64,000 nucleotides of DNA, from positions 1-64,000 of the forward strand of contig JAJDYX010000047.1 in assembly GCA_022824945.1 (NCBI GenBank). Reading direction: 5' to 3'. Under the pieces are notes generated by a model. That model was not told where the DNA came from. It searched no databases and saw only the letters and a list, made by a program, of their open reading frames with translations. Of the stretch, positions 35,055 through 43,517 are shown piece by piece. The position numbers and the translations under genes are program-made. How positions within the stretch are numbered: the stretch's first letter is position 1; every line of letters starts with the position of its first letter. Source of the DNA: Candidatus Latescibacterota bacterium. Lineage in GTDB: Bacteria; Latescibacterota; UBA2968.

Positions 35055-36032
35055 ATGTCATCACATCCAGATATGGAAACACAATACCGGGCCGTTCGAG
35101 AAAACGCGGGAGTATTCAACCGCAGTAAGCGGGGCAAAGTGCGTGCAGAGGGCGCGGATTGTCTGAGATTTTTGCACGGCATGGTGACCAACGCCGTTGA
35201 ATCCCTCGCCGAAAATGAAGGCAATTACGCCGCAGTCACATCGGCGCGGGGGCAAACGCTATTAGATGTTTGGGTTCACCGCTTACAAGAATGTATCTAT
35301 ATGGAAACAGAACCGGGACTTGCGACAAAGTTGATTGAAACCCTGGACCGCTATCTGATCGCCGATGATGTCGCGCTATCGGACGAATCCGACGCCTGGG
35401 CCATTTTTGGGGTACAGGGTCCCGCGGCCTATGAGCTGGTCGGTCAGGTTGTTGGGCGCGTACCTGCTGACCTCCCCGAACACCACACGGTTGTACGCGC
35501 TTTTGAAGGTACCCCAATCTGGGTCACAGCGCGGTCATACACGGGCGAACCGGGCTTTGATCTCCGCATTGCACAAAACGACTCATTGCGGCGGGCACTC
35601 GTCGCAGCGGGAGGAACGCCAATCGAATGGCAAGTAGAAGAAATATTGCGGGTCGAAGCCGGTATTCCCCGTTATGGCACCGAGATCGATGAGTCAGTCG
35701 TGCCCCTTGAAGCTGGTTTAAATCACGCAGTCGATTTTGACAAGGGATGCTACATTGGGCAAGAAGTAATCGCCAAAATGCACTTTCGAGGACGCCCCCG
35801 CCGCTATCTAACGGGCCTAATCTGTAATACGCCTGTTTGTGGCAATATCACAGTCAACGATAAAACCGTCGGACGGGTAACGACATGTGTGAAATCTCTC
35901 CACTTCAATCGCGTGATCGCCCTTGCCATCATCCGCCGGGGCTATCACGAAGCGGGACAGCGCGTGCTACTGGATGACGGCTCGGAGGCCGAAGTAGTCA
36001 ACTTGCCATTTACAGCAAACTCCTTGACTTAA
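35055..36032 (+). CDS. ygfZ: Folate-binding YgfZ/GcvT-like protein
   Basis: YgfZ proteins bind tetrahydrofolate and assist the maintenance of Fe-S enzymes such as MiaB and lipoyl synthase. The 325-aa protein has the diagnostic motif DKGCYIGQEV (about 229-238) and a GcvT-like N-terminal domain (FLHGMVTNAVESL, SARGQTLLDVWVH). ATG 35055 follows AGGAGG. Two candidate clients, miaB and lipA, are encoded about 10 kb downstream, and folate genes follow directly. Confidence 0.92.
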   Translation: MSSHPDMETQYRAVRENAGVFNRSKRGKVRAEGADCLRFLHGMVTNAVESLAENEGNYAAVTSARGQTLLDVWVHRLQECIYMETEPGLATKLIETLDRYLIADDVALSDESDAWAIFGVQGPAAYELVGQVVGRVPADLPEHHTVVRAFEGTPIWVTARSYTGEPGFDLRIAQNDSLRRALVAAGGTPIEWQVEEILRVEAGIPRYGTEIDESVVPLEAGLNHAVDFDKGCYIGQEVIAKMHFRGRPRRYLTGLICNTPVCGNITVNDKTVGRVTTCVKSLHFNRVIALAIIRRGYHEAGQRVLLDDGSEAEVVNLPFTANSLT

Positions 36033-36058
36033 CAAATGGAATTGTAAATATTAGCACC

Positions 36059-36415
36059 ATGACAAAAGACGTACTGAGAATAAAAAATATGGCTTTTTAC
36101 GGCTACCATGGCCTGTTTGAAGAAGAAGCCAAACTCGGTCAAAAATTTGAAGTTGACGTAGAAATCTATGGCAATTTCAGAGGATTTGCACGCAATAATA
36201 CACCTCAGACCGTAGATTATCCGCGCGTCTGTAAAGTAGTCGAACAAGTGGTGACAGGCGAGCGATTCGGCCTTGTCGAAGCCCTGGCAGACCGCATCGC
36301 TGACGTTTTGCAGTCGGAATTGGGACTGACAAAACTTCTCGTGCGAGTGCGCAAACCCAATCCACCGGTCTCCGTCAATTTCGATGGCGTTGAAGTTGAA
36401 GTGATCCGCAGATGA
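36059..36415 (+). CDS. folB: Dihydroneopterin aldolase
   Basis: FolB cleaves 7,8-dihydroneopterin to hydroxymethyl-dihydropterin and glycolaldehyde in folate synthesis. At 118 aa it has family length. Conserved motifs are FYGYHGLFEEEAKLGQ with the active-site Tyr/Glu region, DYPRVCKVVEQ, FGLVEALADRIA, and VRKPNPPVSVNFDGVEVEV with the conserved Lys. Its stop codon is the first unit of a 10-bp tandem repeat. folK follows, so the two consecutive steps are adjacent. Confidence 0.95.
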   Translation: MTKDVLRIKNMAFYGYHGLFEEEAKLGQKFEVDVEIYGNFRGFARNNTPQTVDYPRVCKVVEQVVTGERFGLVEALADRIADVLQSELGLTKLLVRVRKPNPPVSVNFDGVEVEVIRR

Positions 36416-36456
36416 ACGCAGATGAACGCAGATGAACGCAGATGAACGCAGATGAA
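36408..36456. repeat. 10-bp tandem repeat (gatgaacgca)
   Basis: Four perfect units of GATGAACGCA run from 36411, and a fifth partial unit follows. The folB stop codon TGA is formed by the first unit. A GGGTGAAGGGTGAAG block follows at 36461. It is non-coding. Confidence 0.85.
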
Positions 36457-36527
36457 AAAGGGTGAAGGGTGAAGAAGCACCAGACCTGGGGCAGTGTTGG
36501 GTGGGCTGACCGCTGAAAGCTATAATT

Positions 36528-37049
36528 ATGATCTACATTGGCATTGGTGCGAATTTGGGAAATCGGGAAAAAACGCTCCAGGACGCGGCGGGTATTCTGG
36601 ATGCAAAACCCGAAATCGCCGTTGTCGCTGCCTCTGCAGTCTATGAGACCGCCCCAATCGGAGTGATTGACCAGCCGTATTTTCTCAACGCAGTTCTGCA
36701 AGTCCACACCAGTCTCTCTGCGCGAAGTTTATTGAATTGTCTATTGGCAATTGAGCGCGGATTTGGTCGCGTGCGCCAGACGCGGTGGGGACCGCGCACC
36801 CTGGACCTCGATATTTTATTTTATGGCGATACCGTCATCAACCAACCGGGCTTGCAGGTGCCACACCCACACTTGCACGAGCGCGCATTCGTCCTGATAC
36901 CGCTTTGCGACCTCAATCCCGATCTCAAACATCCCGTTTTAGATCAATCGATTCAATTTTTGACCGATTCTCTGGGCATGGACCTGCCCGTGCGAAAAAT
37001 TGAAGGTCTCAATTTGATAACGCGAACCAGAAGACAGCAAATAATTTGA
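36528..37049 (+). CDS. folK: 2-amino-4-hydroxy-6-hydroxymethyldihydropteridine diphosphokinase
   Basis: FolK transfers pyrophosphate from ATP to hydroxymethyl-dihydropterin, the step after FolB. The 173-aa protein shows IGIGANLGNREKTL, YETAPIGVIDQPYFLNAV, RWGPRTLDLDILFYG with the magnesium-binding aspartates, and PHPHLHERAFVLIPL. All family signatures are intact. The last codons are part of a 21-bp tandem duplication. Confidence 0.95.
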   Translation: MIYIGIGANLGNREKTLQDAAGILDAKPEIAVVAASAVYETAPIGVIDQPYFLNAVLQVHTSLSARSLLNCLLAIERGFGRVRQTRWGPRTLDLDILFYGDTVINQPGLQVPHPHLHERAFVLIPLCDLNPDLKHPVLDQSIQFLTDSLGMDLPVRKIEGLNLITRTRRQQII

Positions 37050-37140
37050 GCTGTTCAGCAAATAATTTGTGTTCAGATAAAAAAGGGGGCTGGGGACTGG
37101 GTGCTGGTTTTGCTGACCGCTGACTGCTGATAGCTCGTTT
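37035..37140. repeat. 21-bp duplication at the folK end plus wordy minisatellites
   Basis: CAGCAAATAATTTG occurs at 37035 and again at 37056; the first copy encodes the folK C-terminus. Then follow a GGGGGCTGGGGACTGGGTGC block (37085) and a CTGACCGCTGACTGCTGATA block (37115). The last two belong to families that recur at 63031 and 36506. Confidence 0.65.
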
Positions 37141-37170
37141 TGCTAAAAAATAAGGCCAGGGGATTTAGCA

Positions 37171-37824
37171 TTGCGATATATAGCTATTGAAGGAGTAACA
37201 GGTGTGGGCAAGAGGCGTTTGGCTCGTCTTTTGGGGCGTCGTCTAAATGCCCGTCTGATGCTCGAAGAACCCGAAGAAAATCCCTTTTTGCCTTTGTTCT
37301 ACGAGGCTCCTGACCAATATGGCTTTCAAACCCAGGTCTTTTTTATGCTAAGCCGCTATCGACAGCAACAAGAACTACACCAGATGGATTTGTTTGAAGA
37401 AGCTGTGATCAGCAATTTTATTTTTGAAAAAGATCGCATCTACGCCAATGTGACACTCAATGATACGGAATTTGCCCTCTATGAGCGACTGTCCGAAACA
37501 TTGAGCGAAAAACTCCCCCGTCCAGATCTGGTGATTTATTTACAAACCACAGTCAATCATCTGATGCGAGGTATAAGACTCCATGAACGCGGATATGAAA
37601 GAGAGATAACAAAAGAATACGTCTCGAAGTTATTGGAAGCTTATAACCAGTTTTTCTTTCACTATTCGATAACACCGCTACTCGCAGTTAATGTATCGGA
37701 GATCGATCTTGAAAACCGCCCAGAACACTTAGAGGATTTACTGGCACAAATTAAATCGCCTCCGTCTGGAACCCGTTATTATCGACCGACACACATGGAA
37801 GCTGACAACACGAGGCGGACCTGA
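37171..37824 (+). CDS. Deoxynucleoside kinase family protein
   Basis: Deoxynucleoside kinases phosphorylate deoxyribonucleosides in the salvage pathway. The 217-aa protein has the family pattern: P-loop region IAIEGVTGVGKRRLARLL (about 4-21), FQTQVFFMLSRYRQQQEL, EKDRIYANVTL, PDLVIYLQTTVNHLMRGIRLHERGYE with the lid. The P-loop reads GKRR instead of the usual GK(S/T), which removes the magnesium-coordinating hydroxyl. It starts at TTG 37171 after a Shine-Dalgarno-like AGGGGA. folK-dnk-panB order is common in FCB bacteria. Confidence 0.82.
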   Translation: MRYIAIEGVTGVGKRRLARLLGRRLNARLMLEEPEENPFLPLFYEAPDQYGFQTQVFFMLSRYRQQQELHQMDLFEEAVISNFIFEKDRIYANVTLNDTEFALYERLSETLSEKLPRPDLVIYLQTTVNHLMRGIRLHERGYEREITKEYVSKLLEAYNQFFFHYSITPLLAVNVSEIDLENRPEHLEDLLAQIKSPPSGTRYYRPTHMEADNTRRT

Positions 37825-37827
37825 CTT

Positions 37828-38661
37828 ATGGGATCGCGGGTAAAACCAGAAACCCTCGCGCTGATGAAACAACGAGGCGAACCCATTGCGATGTTGACCT
37901 GTTACGATCATCCCACGGCTGTTTTTCAGGATGCTGCAGGTGTCGATGTCATCTTTGTGGGAGACTCGGTTGGCGTCAATGTGTTGGGGTATAAAAGCCC
38001 ACAGCAGGTGACAATGGATGATATGCTCCACCACACACGCGCAGTGCGGCGCGGAGTAGTGAGTGCCCTGTTGATGGCAGATTTGCCCTATCGATCTTAC
38101 GAAACGCCGGAGCAAGCATTAGAAAATGCGCGACAATTGGTTTCTGCTGGTACCGAAGTGGTTAAACTCGAAGGAGGGCGCAATATAACGTCCCAGGTCG
38201 AGGCACTCGTCGCCGAGGGCATTCCCGTGGTTGGGCATGTGGGCTATACGCCTCAAACGCGCACGGGTAAGCGTCCCGTGTTTGGCGATCGTGCCGAAGA
38301 AGCACTCGACGTCCTGGCAGATGCCGATGCGCTGGCGTCTGCTGGCGCGCTGGCCGTAGTTTTAGAATGCGTACCCGAGCGCATCGCCGAAGTCGTGACC
38401 AAACGGGTGTCCATGCCAACTATTGGAATTGGTGCCGGGCGTGTATGCGATGGACAGGTACTGGTCGCACACGACATGCTGGGCGTTTACAAAAGCCATT
38501 ATCGGTTTGTTAAAACATACACCGATCTCAAAAGTGAGATGCATCAGGCATTTGCAGACTATGTCGCGGATATCAAGTCGCGTCGATTTCCAGAAGACAA
38601 ACACCGTTTTAAGATCAAGAGTGCGGAACTGCGCCGATTTAGAGCGCGGATAGACACATAA
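37828..38661 (+). CDS. panB: 3-methyl-2-oxobutanoate hydroxymethyltransferase
   Basis: PanB makes ketopantoate from ketoisovalerate using methylene-tetrahydrofolate, the first committed step to pantothenate. The 277-aa protein shows MLTCYDHPTA, IFVGDSVGVNVLGY with the metal-binding Asp, VVKLEGG, PVVGHVGYTPQ and TIGIGAGRVCDGQVLVAHDMLG. The length is normal. Its stop overlaps the panC start (TAATG), so the two are coupled. Its folate cofactor fits the neighbouring folB and folK. Confidence 0.96.
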   Translation: MGSRVKPETLALMKQRGEPIAMLTCYDHPTAVFQDAAGVDVIFVGDSVGVNVLGYKSPQQVTMDDMLHHTRAVRRGVVSALLMADLPYRSYETPEQALENARQLVSAGTEVVKLEGGRNITSQVEALVAEGIPVVGHVGYTPQTRTGKRPVFGDRAEEALDVLADADALASAGALAVVLECVPERIAEVVTKRVSMPTIGIGAGRVCDGQVLVAHDMLGVYKSHYRFVKTYTDLKSEMHQAFADYVADIKSRRFPEDKHRFKIKSAELRRFRARIDT

Positions 38662-39515
38662 TGGCCGTAAAAATTATAACAACCGTCCGCGAGATGCACT
38701 GCGCAGCAGACCGTATCCGACAGGCGGGCCTGCGCATCGGGCTTGTACCCACAATGGGATATCTGCACGACGGACATCTCAGTCTCGTGCGCCAGGCATT
38801 AAAAGTGACAGATCGGGTTGTGGTGAGCATTTTTGTCAATCCGCTACAATTTGGTCCCACCGAAGATCTCGCCGCCTATCCAAAAGACACAGATCGGGAC
38901 ATAGAATTGCTCGACCAACACGGCGTACATCTCGCATACCTGCCCGATGAAAAAGAAATATATCCCGGAGATTTTGCAACGTCGGTACATGTGACAAAGT
39001 TGACTGAAAGACTTTGTGGCGCAAGTCGTCCGGGACATTTTGAAGGCGTGACAACAATCGTCACCAAACTATTTGCAGCAGTAAAACCCCATGTAGCTGT
39101 ATTTGGACAAAAAGACGCGCAACAAACAATAGTCATTCAACGCATGGTGCGCGATCTCAACCTGGACGTAGAGATACAGATGGCCCCCACAGTGCGCGAA
39201 GCGGACGGACTGGCGATGAGTTCGAGAAATGCTTATTTAAGCGCTGAAGAAAGGCGAGAAGCCCCCGCGCTTTACCGCGCATTGATGGTGGGACAAAAAA
39301 TGATTGATCGGGGCGAAAGGCACGGCCAAAAAGTCATTGAGGCCATGCGCGATGTCATTGAACCTCAGCGCAGTGCAAAAATCGACTATATCGAAGCCGT
39401 CGATGCAAAAACCCTCACACCCGTTGCCGAGCTAAAAGATTCTATCTTACTGGCCGTGGCTGTGCGTTTTGGCAATGCACGTCTGATAGACAACGCACTG
39501 GTCCACATCAAATGA
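38661..39515 (+). CDS. panC: Pantothenate synthetase
   Basis: PanC condenses pantoate with beta-alanine using ATP. The 284-aa protein has the HIGH-like motif PTMGYLHDGHLSLV (about 31-44), VVVSIFVNPLQFGPTEDL, GASRPGHFEGVTTIVTKLF, VFGQKDAQQ and READGLAMSSRNAYLS. All are canonical. Translation is coupled to panB by a 1-nt overlap. Confidence 0.96.
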   Translation: MAVKIITTVREMHCAADRIRQAGLRIGLVPTMGYLHDGHLSLVRQALKVTDRVVVSIFVNPLQFGPTEDLAAYPKDTDRDIELLDQHGVHLAYLPDEKEIYPGDFATSVHVTKLTERLCGASRPGHFEGVTTIVTKLFAAVKPHVAVFGQKDAQQTIVIQRMVRDLNLDVEIQMAPTVREADGLAMSSRNAYLSAEERREAPALYRALMVGQKMIDRGERHGQKVIEAMRDVIEPQRSAKIDYIEAVDAKTLTPVAELKDSILLAVAVRFGNARLIDNALVHIK

Positions 39516-39584
39516 TTTTTTTTGATACATATCAAATTGTTGTAAGTATTTATGTTATATAAAATAAATGACTTGTATAAGGAC

Positions 39585-39613
39585 TTGACGCCCTTATGGG
39601 AGTTCATTATATT
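39585..39613 (+). promoter_or_regulatory. Promoter for the superoxide dismutase gene
   Basis: TTGACG (39585-39590), 17 bp, TATATT (39608-39613), followed by a 50-nt leader to the sod ATG with an AAGGAG ribosome site. It fits the housekeeping promoter pattern of this genome. Confidence 0.6.
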
Positions 39614-39663
39614 TTGATTTCCGACTCAGTAACGCTATTCATCTTTAAACAAGGAGTTTCAAA

Positions 39664-40275
39664 ATGGCATACGAATTGCCCGACTTGCCCTATGCTTATG
39701 ATGCACTCGAGCCACATATTGACGCGCGGACGATGGAAATTCACCACTCCAAACACCACAATGCCTACGTAACTAATCTCAATGCCGCACTTGAGGGACA
39801 CGACGATCTGGCAAATCAGTCTATTGAGAGTTTGATCACCAATCTGGACAGCGTACCAGAAGATATCCGTACGGCTGTACAAAACAACGGCGGCGGCCAT
39901 GCCAACCACAGTTTGTTCTGGACAATTATGAGTCCCAATGGCGGTGGTGGGCCAACAGGTGCAGTCGCCGAAGCCATTGCCGCCGATTTGGGCGGCGTGG
40001 AAGCGGCGAAGGAAACTTTTGTCACCGCTGCAACAACGCGCTTTGGAAGTGGGTGGGCCTGGCTTGTAGTCAAAGACGGCAAGCTCGATATTTTGAGTAC
40101 TGCCAATCAAGATAATCCGATCATGACAGGTGACGGAACGCCCATTCTCGGCCTCGATGTGTGGGAGCACGCTTATTATCTCAAGTATCAGAATTTGCGT
40201 CCCGACTATATCGAAGCCTGGACCAATACAATTAACTGGGACGAAGTCAATCGCCGTTACGAAGCTGCGCTATAA
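39664..40275 (+). CDS. sodA: Superoxide dismutase, Fe/Mn family
   Basis: The enzyme disproportionates superoxide. At 203 aa it has family length. Metal ligands are visible as His in [13 protein letters not shown], His in [11 protein letters not shown], and Asp/His in [15 protein letters not shown]. The signatures GSGWAWLVV and TANQDNP, with Gln in the C-terminal half, favour manganese or cambialistic use. It has its own promoter and is followed 22 bp later by a peroxiredoxin, giving a superoxide-to-peroxide removal pair. Confidence 0.95.
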   Translation: MAYELPDLPYAYDALEPHIDARTMEIHHSKHHNAYVTNLNAALEGHDDLANQSIESLITNLDSVPEDIRTAVQNNGGGHANHSLFWTIMSPNGGGGPTGAVAEAIAADLGGVEAAKETFVTAATTRFGSGWAWLVVKDGKLDILSTANQDNPIMTGDGTPILGLDVWEHAYYLKYQNLRPDYIEAWTNTINWDEVNRRYEAAL

Positions 40276-40297
40276 GTTTTTCCAAAGGATATGAGAA

Positions 40298-40777
40298 ATG
40301 GGTATTACTGTAGGTGACCAGGCACCGGATTTTACGCTGAAATCAAAATCTGGTGACGATATGAACGATATTTCTCTGAGCGATTACAGAGACGAAAAAA
40401 ATGTCGTGATTCTATTTTTCCCCCTCGCTTATACCGGCGTCTGTACTGATGAAATGTGCTCGGTCAGTAGTGGTTTGGCCGATTACGACGCACTCAATGC
40501 TCAGGTTTTGGGCATCAGCGTGGATAGTCCCTTTGCCCAGGAAGCATGGGCAGAGAAAGAAGGTATTACCATCCCCTTGCTCAGCGATTTCAACAAAGAA
40601 GTCAGCGCGGCTTATGGATCGCAATTCGAGGATTTGATTGGATTTAAGGGCGTGGCAAAGCGTTCGGCTTTTGTCGTAGATAAAAGCGGTGTGGTGCGCT
40701 TTGCTTCTGTGTCCGACGATCCAACCGAATTGCCCAATTTTGATGCGATTAAAGCGTGTTTGCAAGCGTTGAGTTAA
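40298..40777 (+). CDS. Peroxiredoxin, AhpE/BCP-like
   Basis: Peroxiredoxins reduce hydroperoxides through a reactive cysteine. The 159-aa protein starts VGDQAPDFTLKS and has FFPLAYTGVCTDEMCSVSSG (about 44-63) with the PxxxTxxC active site and a second Cys five residues on. VDSPFAQEAWAEKEGI and RSAFVVDKSGVVRF complete the AhpC/TSA fold. The LAYTGVCT form is closest to the AhpE subgroup. It is cotranscribed with sod upstream and the A-type Fe-S carrier gene downstream. Confidence 0.92.
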   Translation: MGITVGDQAPDFTLKSKSGDDMNDISLSDYRDEKNVVILFFPLAYTGVCTDEMCSVSSGLADYDALNAQVLGISVDSPFAQEAWAEKEGITIPLLSDFNKEVSAAYGSQFEDLIGFKGVAKRSAFVVDKSGVVRFASVSDDPTELPNFDAIKACLQALS

Positions 40778-40787
40778 TGGAGGCATT

Positions 40788-41114
40788 ATGGTTTGCGTCA
40801 CAGAAAACGCAGCGGGCAAAATAAAAGAACTCATGGACCGGGAAGGACGCCCCAAAGATCACGGTTTGCGCTTGAAAGTGATCGGCGGCGGATGTTCTGG
40901 CCTTCAATATCAGCTCGATTTCGATGAGACAGCCCGCACAGATGACAGCGTAATTGAAGCCTATGGCGTTCGGGTTTTTGTCGATATGAAAAGCGCGCTC
41001 TTTTTGACAGGCACTGAATTGGACTACGACGATGGCCTGATGGGAACGGGATTTCGATTTAACAATCCCAATGCCACAAATCAGTGTGGATGTGGAGAAT
41101 CGTTCAGCGTTTGA
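40788..41114 (+). CDS. erpA: A-type Fe-S cluster carrier (IscA/ErpA family)
   Basis: A-type carriers deliver Fe-S clusters to apo-enzymes. The 108-aa protein has the three conserved cysteines: one in VIGGGCSGLQYQL and two in NQCGCGESF at the C-terminus. The start is ATG 40788 after GGAGG. Its place in an oxidative-stress operon makes sense because clusters are superoxide-sensitive. Clients encoded nearby include QueG, MiaB and LipA. The exact subtype, IscA, ErpA or SufA, cannot be fixed from sequence alone. Confidence 0.92.
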   Translation: MVCVTENAAGKIKELMDREGRPKDHGLRLKVIGGGCSGLQYQLDFDETARTDDSVIEAYGVRVFVDMKSALFLTGTELDYDDGLMGTGFRFNNPNATNQCGCGESFSV

Positions 41115-41144
41115 ACATCGTTTTGCAGAAATGCCAATGTGCCG

Positions 41145-41177
41145 AAGGGAGGGGTCGTCTCGCGATTCCTCCCTTTT
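41145..41177 (+). terminator. Terminator after the sod-prx-erpA operon
   Basis: AAGGGAGG (41145-41152) pairs with CCTCCCTT (41168-41175) over a 15-nt loop and runs into TTTT. It lies 31 bp after the erpA stop. Confidence 0.65.
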
Positions 41178-41284
41178 GGGTCCTTTGAAATATTGGGTGG
41201 ATTAACTGAATCATATCGCTTTGTGACAGCTTCTGAGGAATAAAAACGCATGACGTCTATTTTTTTAAAACTTTTTTTTCTTTG

Positions 41285-41303
41285 CGATGCGTATAACGCA
41301 TCG
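41285..41303 (+). promoter_or_regulatory. Stem-loop in the RNase Y leader
   Basis: CGATGCGT (41285-41292) pairs perfectly with ACGCATCG (41296-41303) around a 3-nt loop, preceded by a long T-tract. It lies about 90 nt upstream of the rny start. It may be a structured 5' UTR element, for example for autoregulation by RNA cleavage, but this is only inferred from position. Confidence 0.4.
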
Positions 41304-41395
41304 GCGCAGTTTGTGCAGAAGCTTTTTGGAGACATCTTCAAATGCACCTGCGTTATGGATATAAAACCGGATTTGAATTTTGACAGGAGGCTCCA

Positions 41396-43084
41396 ATGGA
41401 CATGCTATTTCAGGGAGCTTCAATGGCAACGAACATTATCATCTATCTGGCAGTTGCCATTGCCCTTATTACGTTTGGAATCGGGTGGTTTGTTGGCACC
41501 CGCATTAGAGATCAAAAAATGCGAGATATTGAGCAACAAGCGGAGAAACGCGCAATCAAACTCGCGAAACAGGAAGACCGAGACCGCAAGACTGCTTTTT
41601 TAGAAATCAAAAATAGCTGGTATGAAGAAAAGGCAGAAATTGAAAAGTCTTTTGATGACAAACAGCGCATTTTAGATCGTCGGAATGATGAATTACACGA
41701 ACAAGAGGTCCGCCTCACAAAACAGGCCGAAGTTGCAAGCCAACGCGAAAAAACTTTAACCCGGCGGGAACAAGAAGGAAGTCAAAAAGCCGTCCGTTTG
41801 GAGAAACGAGAACTGGAACTGACCGATATTCTCGATCAGCAACGGGAGCAATTGGAGCGCATTTCGGGCATGAATGCCGATCGCGCCCGCGATATGCTGC
41901 TCGAAAATATCCGAAACTCACTGCGGCAGACATCAGCAAATATTGGCCGAGAAATTATCGATCACGCCAGGGAACGAGCCGACCGCGAAGCCAAGAAAAT
42001 TCTGGCACAGGCAATAGAACGCTGTTCCACCGATCAAACCGTTCAGTCATCCATATCGGTTGTCACATTGCCCGATGATCATATCAAGGGGCGGATTGTC
42101 GGCAAAGAGGGACGCAATATTATTGCTTTTGAAGCCGCCACCGGTGTGAAAGTCATTGTAAATGATACACCCGAGGCGGTTGTCTTATCCAGCTTTGATC
42201 CGGTCAAGCGCGATGTGGCGCGCCTGTCTATGGAGCAATTGGTGCGCGACGGCCGCATCAATCCAAGCCGCGTTGAATCGGTTGTTGCTAATTGCGAAAA
42301 AAAGATCTACTCACTCATTGCCGAAGAAGGCCGTCAGGCAGTGCGCGAATTGGGTATTGAATCATTGCATCCAGAACTGGTCAAACTGGTCGGGAAGCTC
42401 AAGTATCGCACGAGTTATGGGCAAAGCGTTTTGGGGCATTCTAAAGAAGTGGCTTTTCTGGCCGGTGCAATGGCAGCAGAATTGGGCATGGATGAAAAAC
42501 TCGCGCGGCGATGTGGGCTATTGCACGATATCGGCAAAGCCGTGGACCAGGAACTCGAAGGAAAACACACCGATATTGGTGCGCATCTGGCTGGCAAATA
42601 CGGCGAGGGCAAGGAAGTTATCAACGGCATTTTTTATCACCATGGCGAGGCAGAGGCTTCCACCCCACTTTCGTTTTTGGTCAAAGCAGCCGATGCGATT
42701 TCTTCATCGCGGCCCGGCGCTCGGCGCGACGATGCCGAAGGGTATATCAAACGGGTGCGCGATTTAGAGGAGGTGGCACAATCTTTCGATGGTGTGCGCG
42801 ATGCTTATGCCATCAATGCTGGACGCGAAGTGCGCGTACTGGTCAATGCCGGGCATGTGAACGACGAACAGGCCAAAGATCTATCCTTTGCAATTGCCGA
42901 GCGCATTCGCGAGGACATGACCTATCCGGGCGAGGTTCAGATCACGGTAATTAGACAAACAATTGCTACAGATTGGGCTGGCCGCTCTGGCAAACGCATC
43001 CCGCGCAGTCGGGGACGACGCTACGGTCGGCGCGGGCGCAATAGCAATTACCGCTCGAGATCTTCTACACGGGCCAGCGCGTAA
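41396..43084 (+). CDS. rny: Ribonuclease Y
   Basis: RNase Y is a membrane-anchored endoribonuclease that starts mRNA decay. The 562-aa protein has an N-terminal transmembrane helix (about 12-32), a long coiled coil (about 40-180), a KH domain with IKGRIVGKEGRNIIAFE, and an HD phosphohydrolase domain with GHSKEVAFLAGAMA, CGLLHDIGKAVDQE and FYHHGEAEASTPLSFLVKAADAIS. The C-terminus, after the normal end VQITVIRQTIA, has an added basic tail of about 30 residues rich in Arg and Ser (RIPRSRGRRYGRRGRN), likely an RNA-binding extension. ATG 41396 follows AGGAGG. Confidence 0.95.
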   Translation: MDMLFQGASMATNIIIYLAVAIALITFGIGWFVGTRIRDQKMRDIEQQAEKRAIKLAKQEDRDRKTAFLEIKNSWYEEKAEIEKSFDDKQRILDRRNDELHEQEVRLTKQAEVASQREKTLTRREQEGSQKAVRLEKRELELTDILDQQREQLERISGMNADRARDMLLENIRNSLRQTSANIGREIIDHARERADREAKKILAQAIERCSTDQTVQSSISVVTLPDDHIKGRIVGKEGRNIIAFEAATGVKVIVNDTPEAVVLSSFDPVKRDVARLSMEQLVRDGRINPSRVESVVANCEKKIYSLIAEEGRQAVRELGIESLHPELVKLVGKLKYRTSYGQSVLGHSKEVAFLAGAMAAELGMDEKLARRCGLLHDIGKAVDQELEGKHTDIGAHLAGKYGEGKEVINGIFYHHGEAEASTPLSFLVKAADAISSSRPGARRDDAEGYIKRVRDLEEVAQSFDGVRDAYAINAGREVRVLVNAGHVNDEQAKDLSFAIAERIREDMTYPGEVQITVIRQTIATDWAGRSGKRIPRSRGRRYGRRGRNSNYRSRSSTRASA

Positions 43085-43088
43085 TCCC

Positions 43089-43463
43089 ATGTCTGACGGT
43101 TACTCCACGATTTTACGGGATCACTTTGAGCATCCCAGAAATATCGGCGCATTGGACACCCCCGATGCAATTGGATTTGCAGAAAATCCAGCTTCGGGTA
43201 CGACCCTATCCCTGCACCTTGCCATAAAAGACGGTATTATTGACCGCGCTCTTTTCCGCGCGCAGGGATGTGCTGCAACCATTGCCTCGGGATCTGTGCT
43301 CACGGAATGGGTGATTGGCAAAACGCCCCGTCAAGCTCGCAAAATCGTTCGTGCCGATATCGAGACTGCGCTTGACGGCTTGCCCCCGACGCGAAAACAC
43401 GCCGCTGATCTGGCGGTAGATGCAGTTCACAATGCACTTGGCAAACTGGCTCGTCAGACCTGA
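43089..43463 (+). CDS. NifU/SufU-like protein lacking cluster cysteines
   Basis: A 124-aa protein with the IscU/SufU fold: YSTILRDHFEHPRNIGAL, ENPASGTTLSLHLAIKDGII and FRAQGCAATIASGSVLTEWVIGK. In working scaffolds the first site reads NPxCGD and the third Cys lies in a KC(A/S)xL context. Here they are NPASGT and RKHAADLA, so only the middle cysteine remains. It therefore cannot ligate an Fe-S cluster in the normal way and may be a sulfur-handling or regulatory derivative. It starts 4 bp after rny, and queG follows. Confidence 0.8.
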   Translation: MSDGYSTILRDHFEHPRNIGALDTPDAIGFAENPASGTTLSLHLAIKDGIIDRALFRAQGCAATIASGSVLTEWVIGKTPRQARKIVRADIETALDGLPPTRKHAADLAVDAVHNALGKLARQT

Positions 43464-43517
43464 GAATCGCGGGGCAGGGCATTGTTGTGTCCTGCCCTCT
43501 ATTTTTGGAGTACCTGC

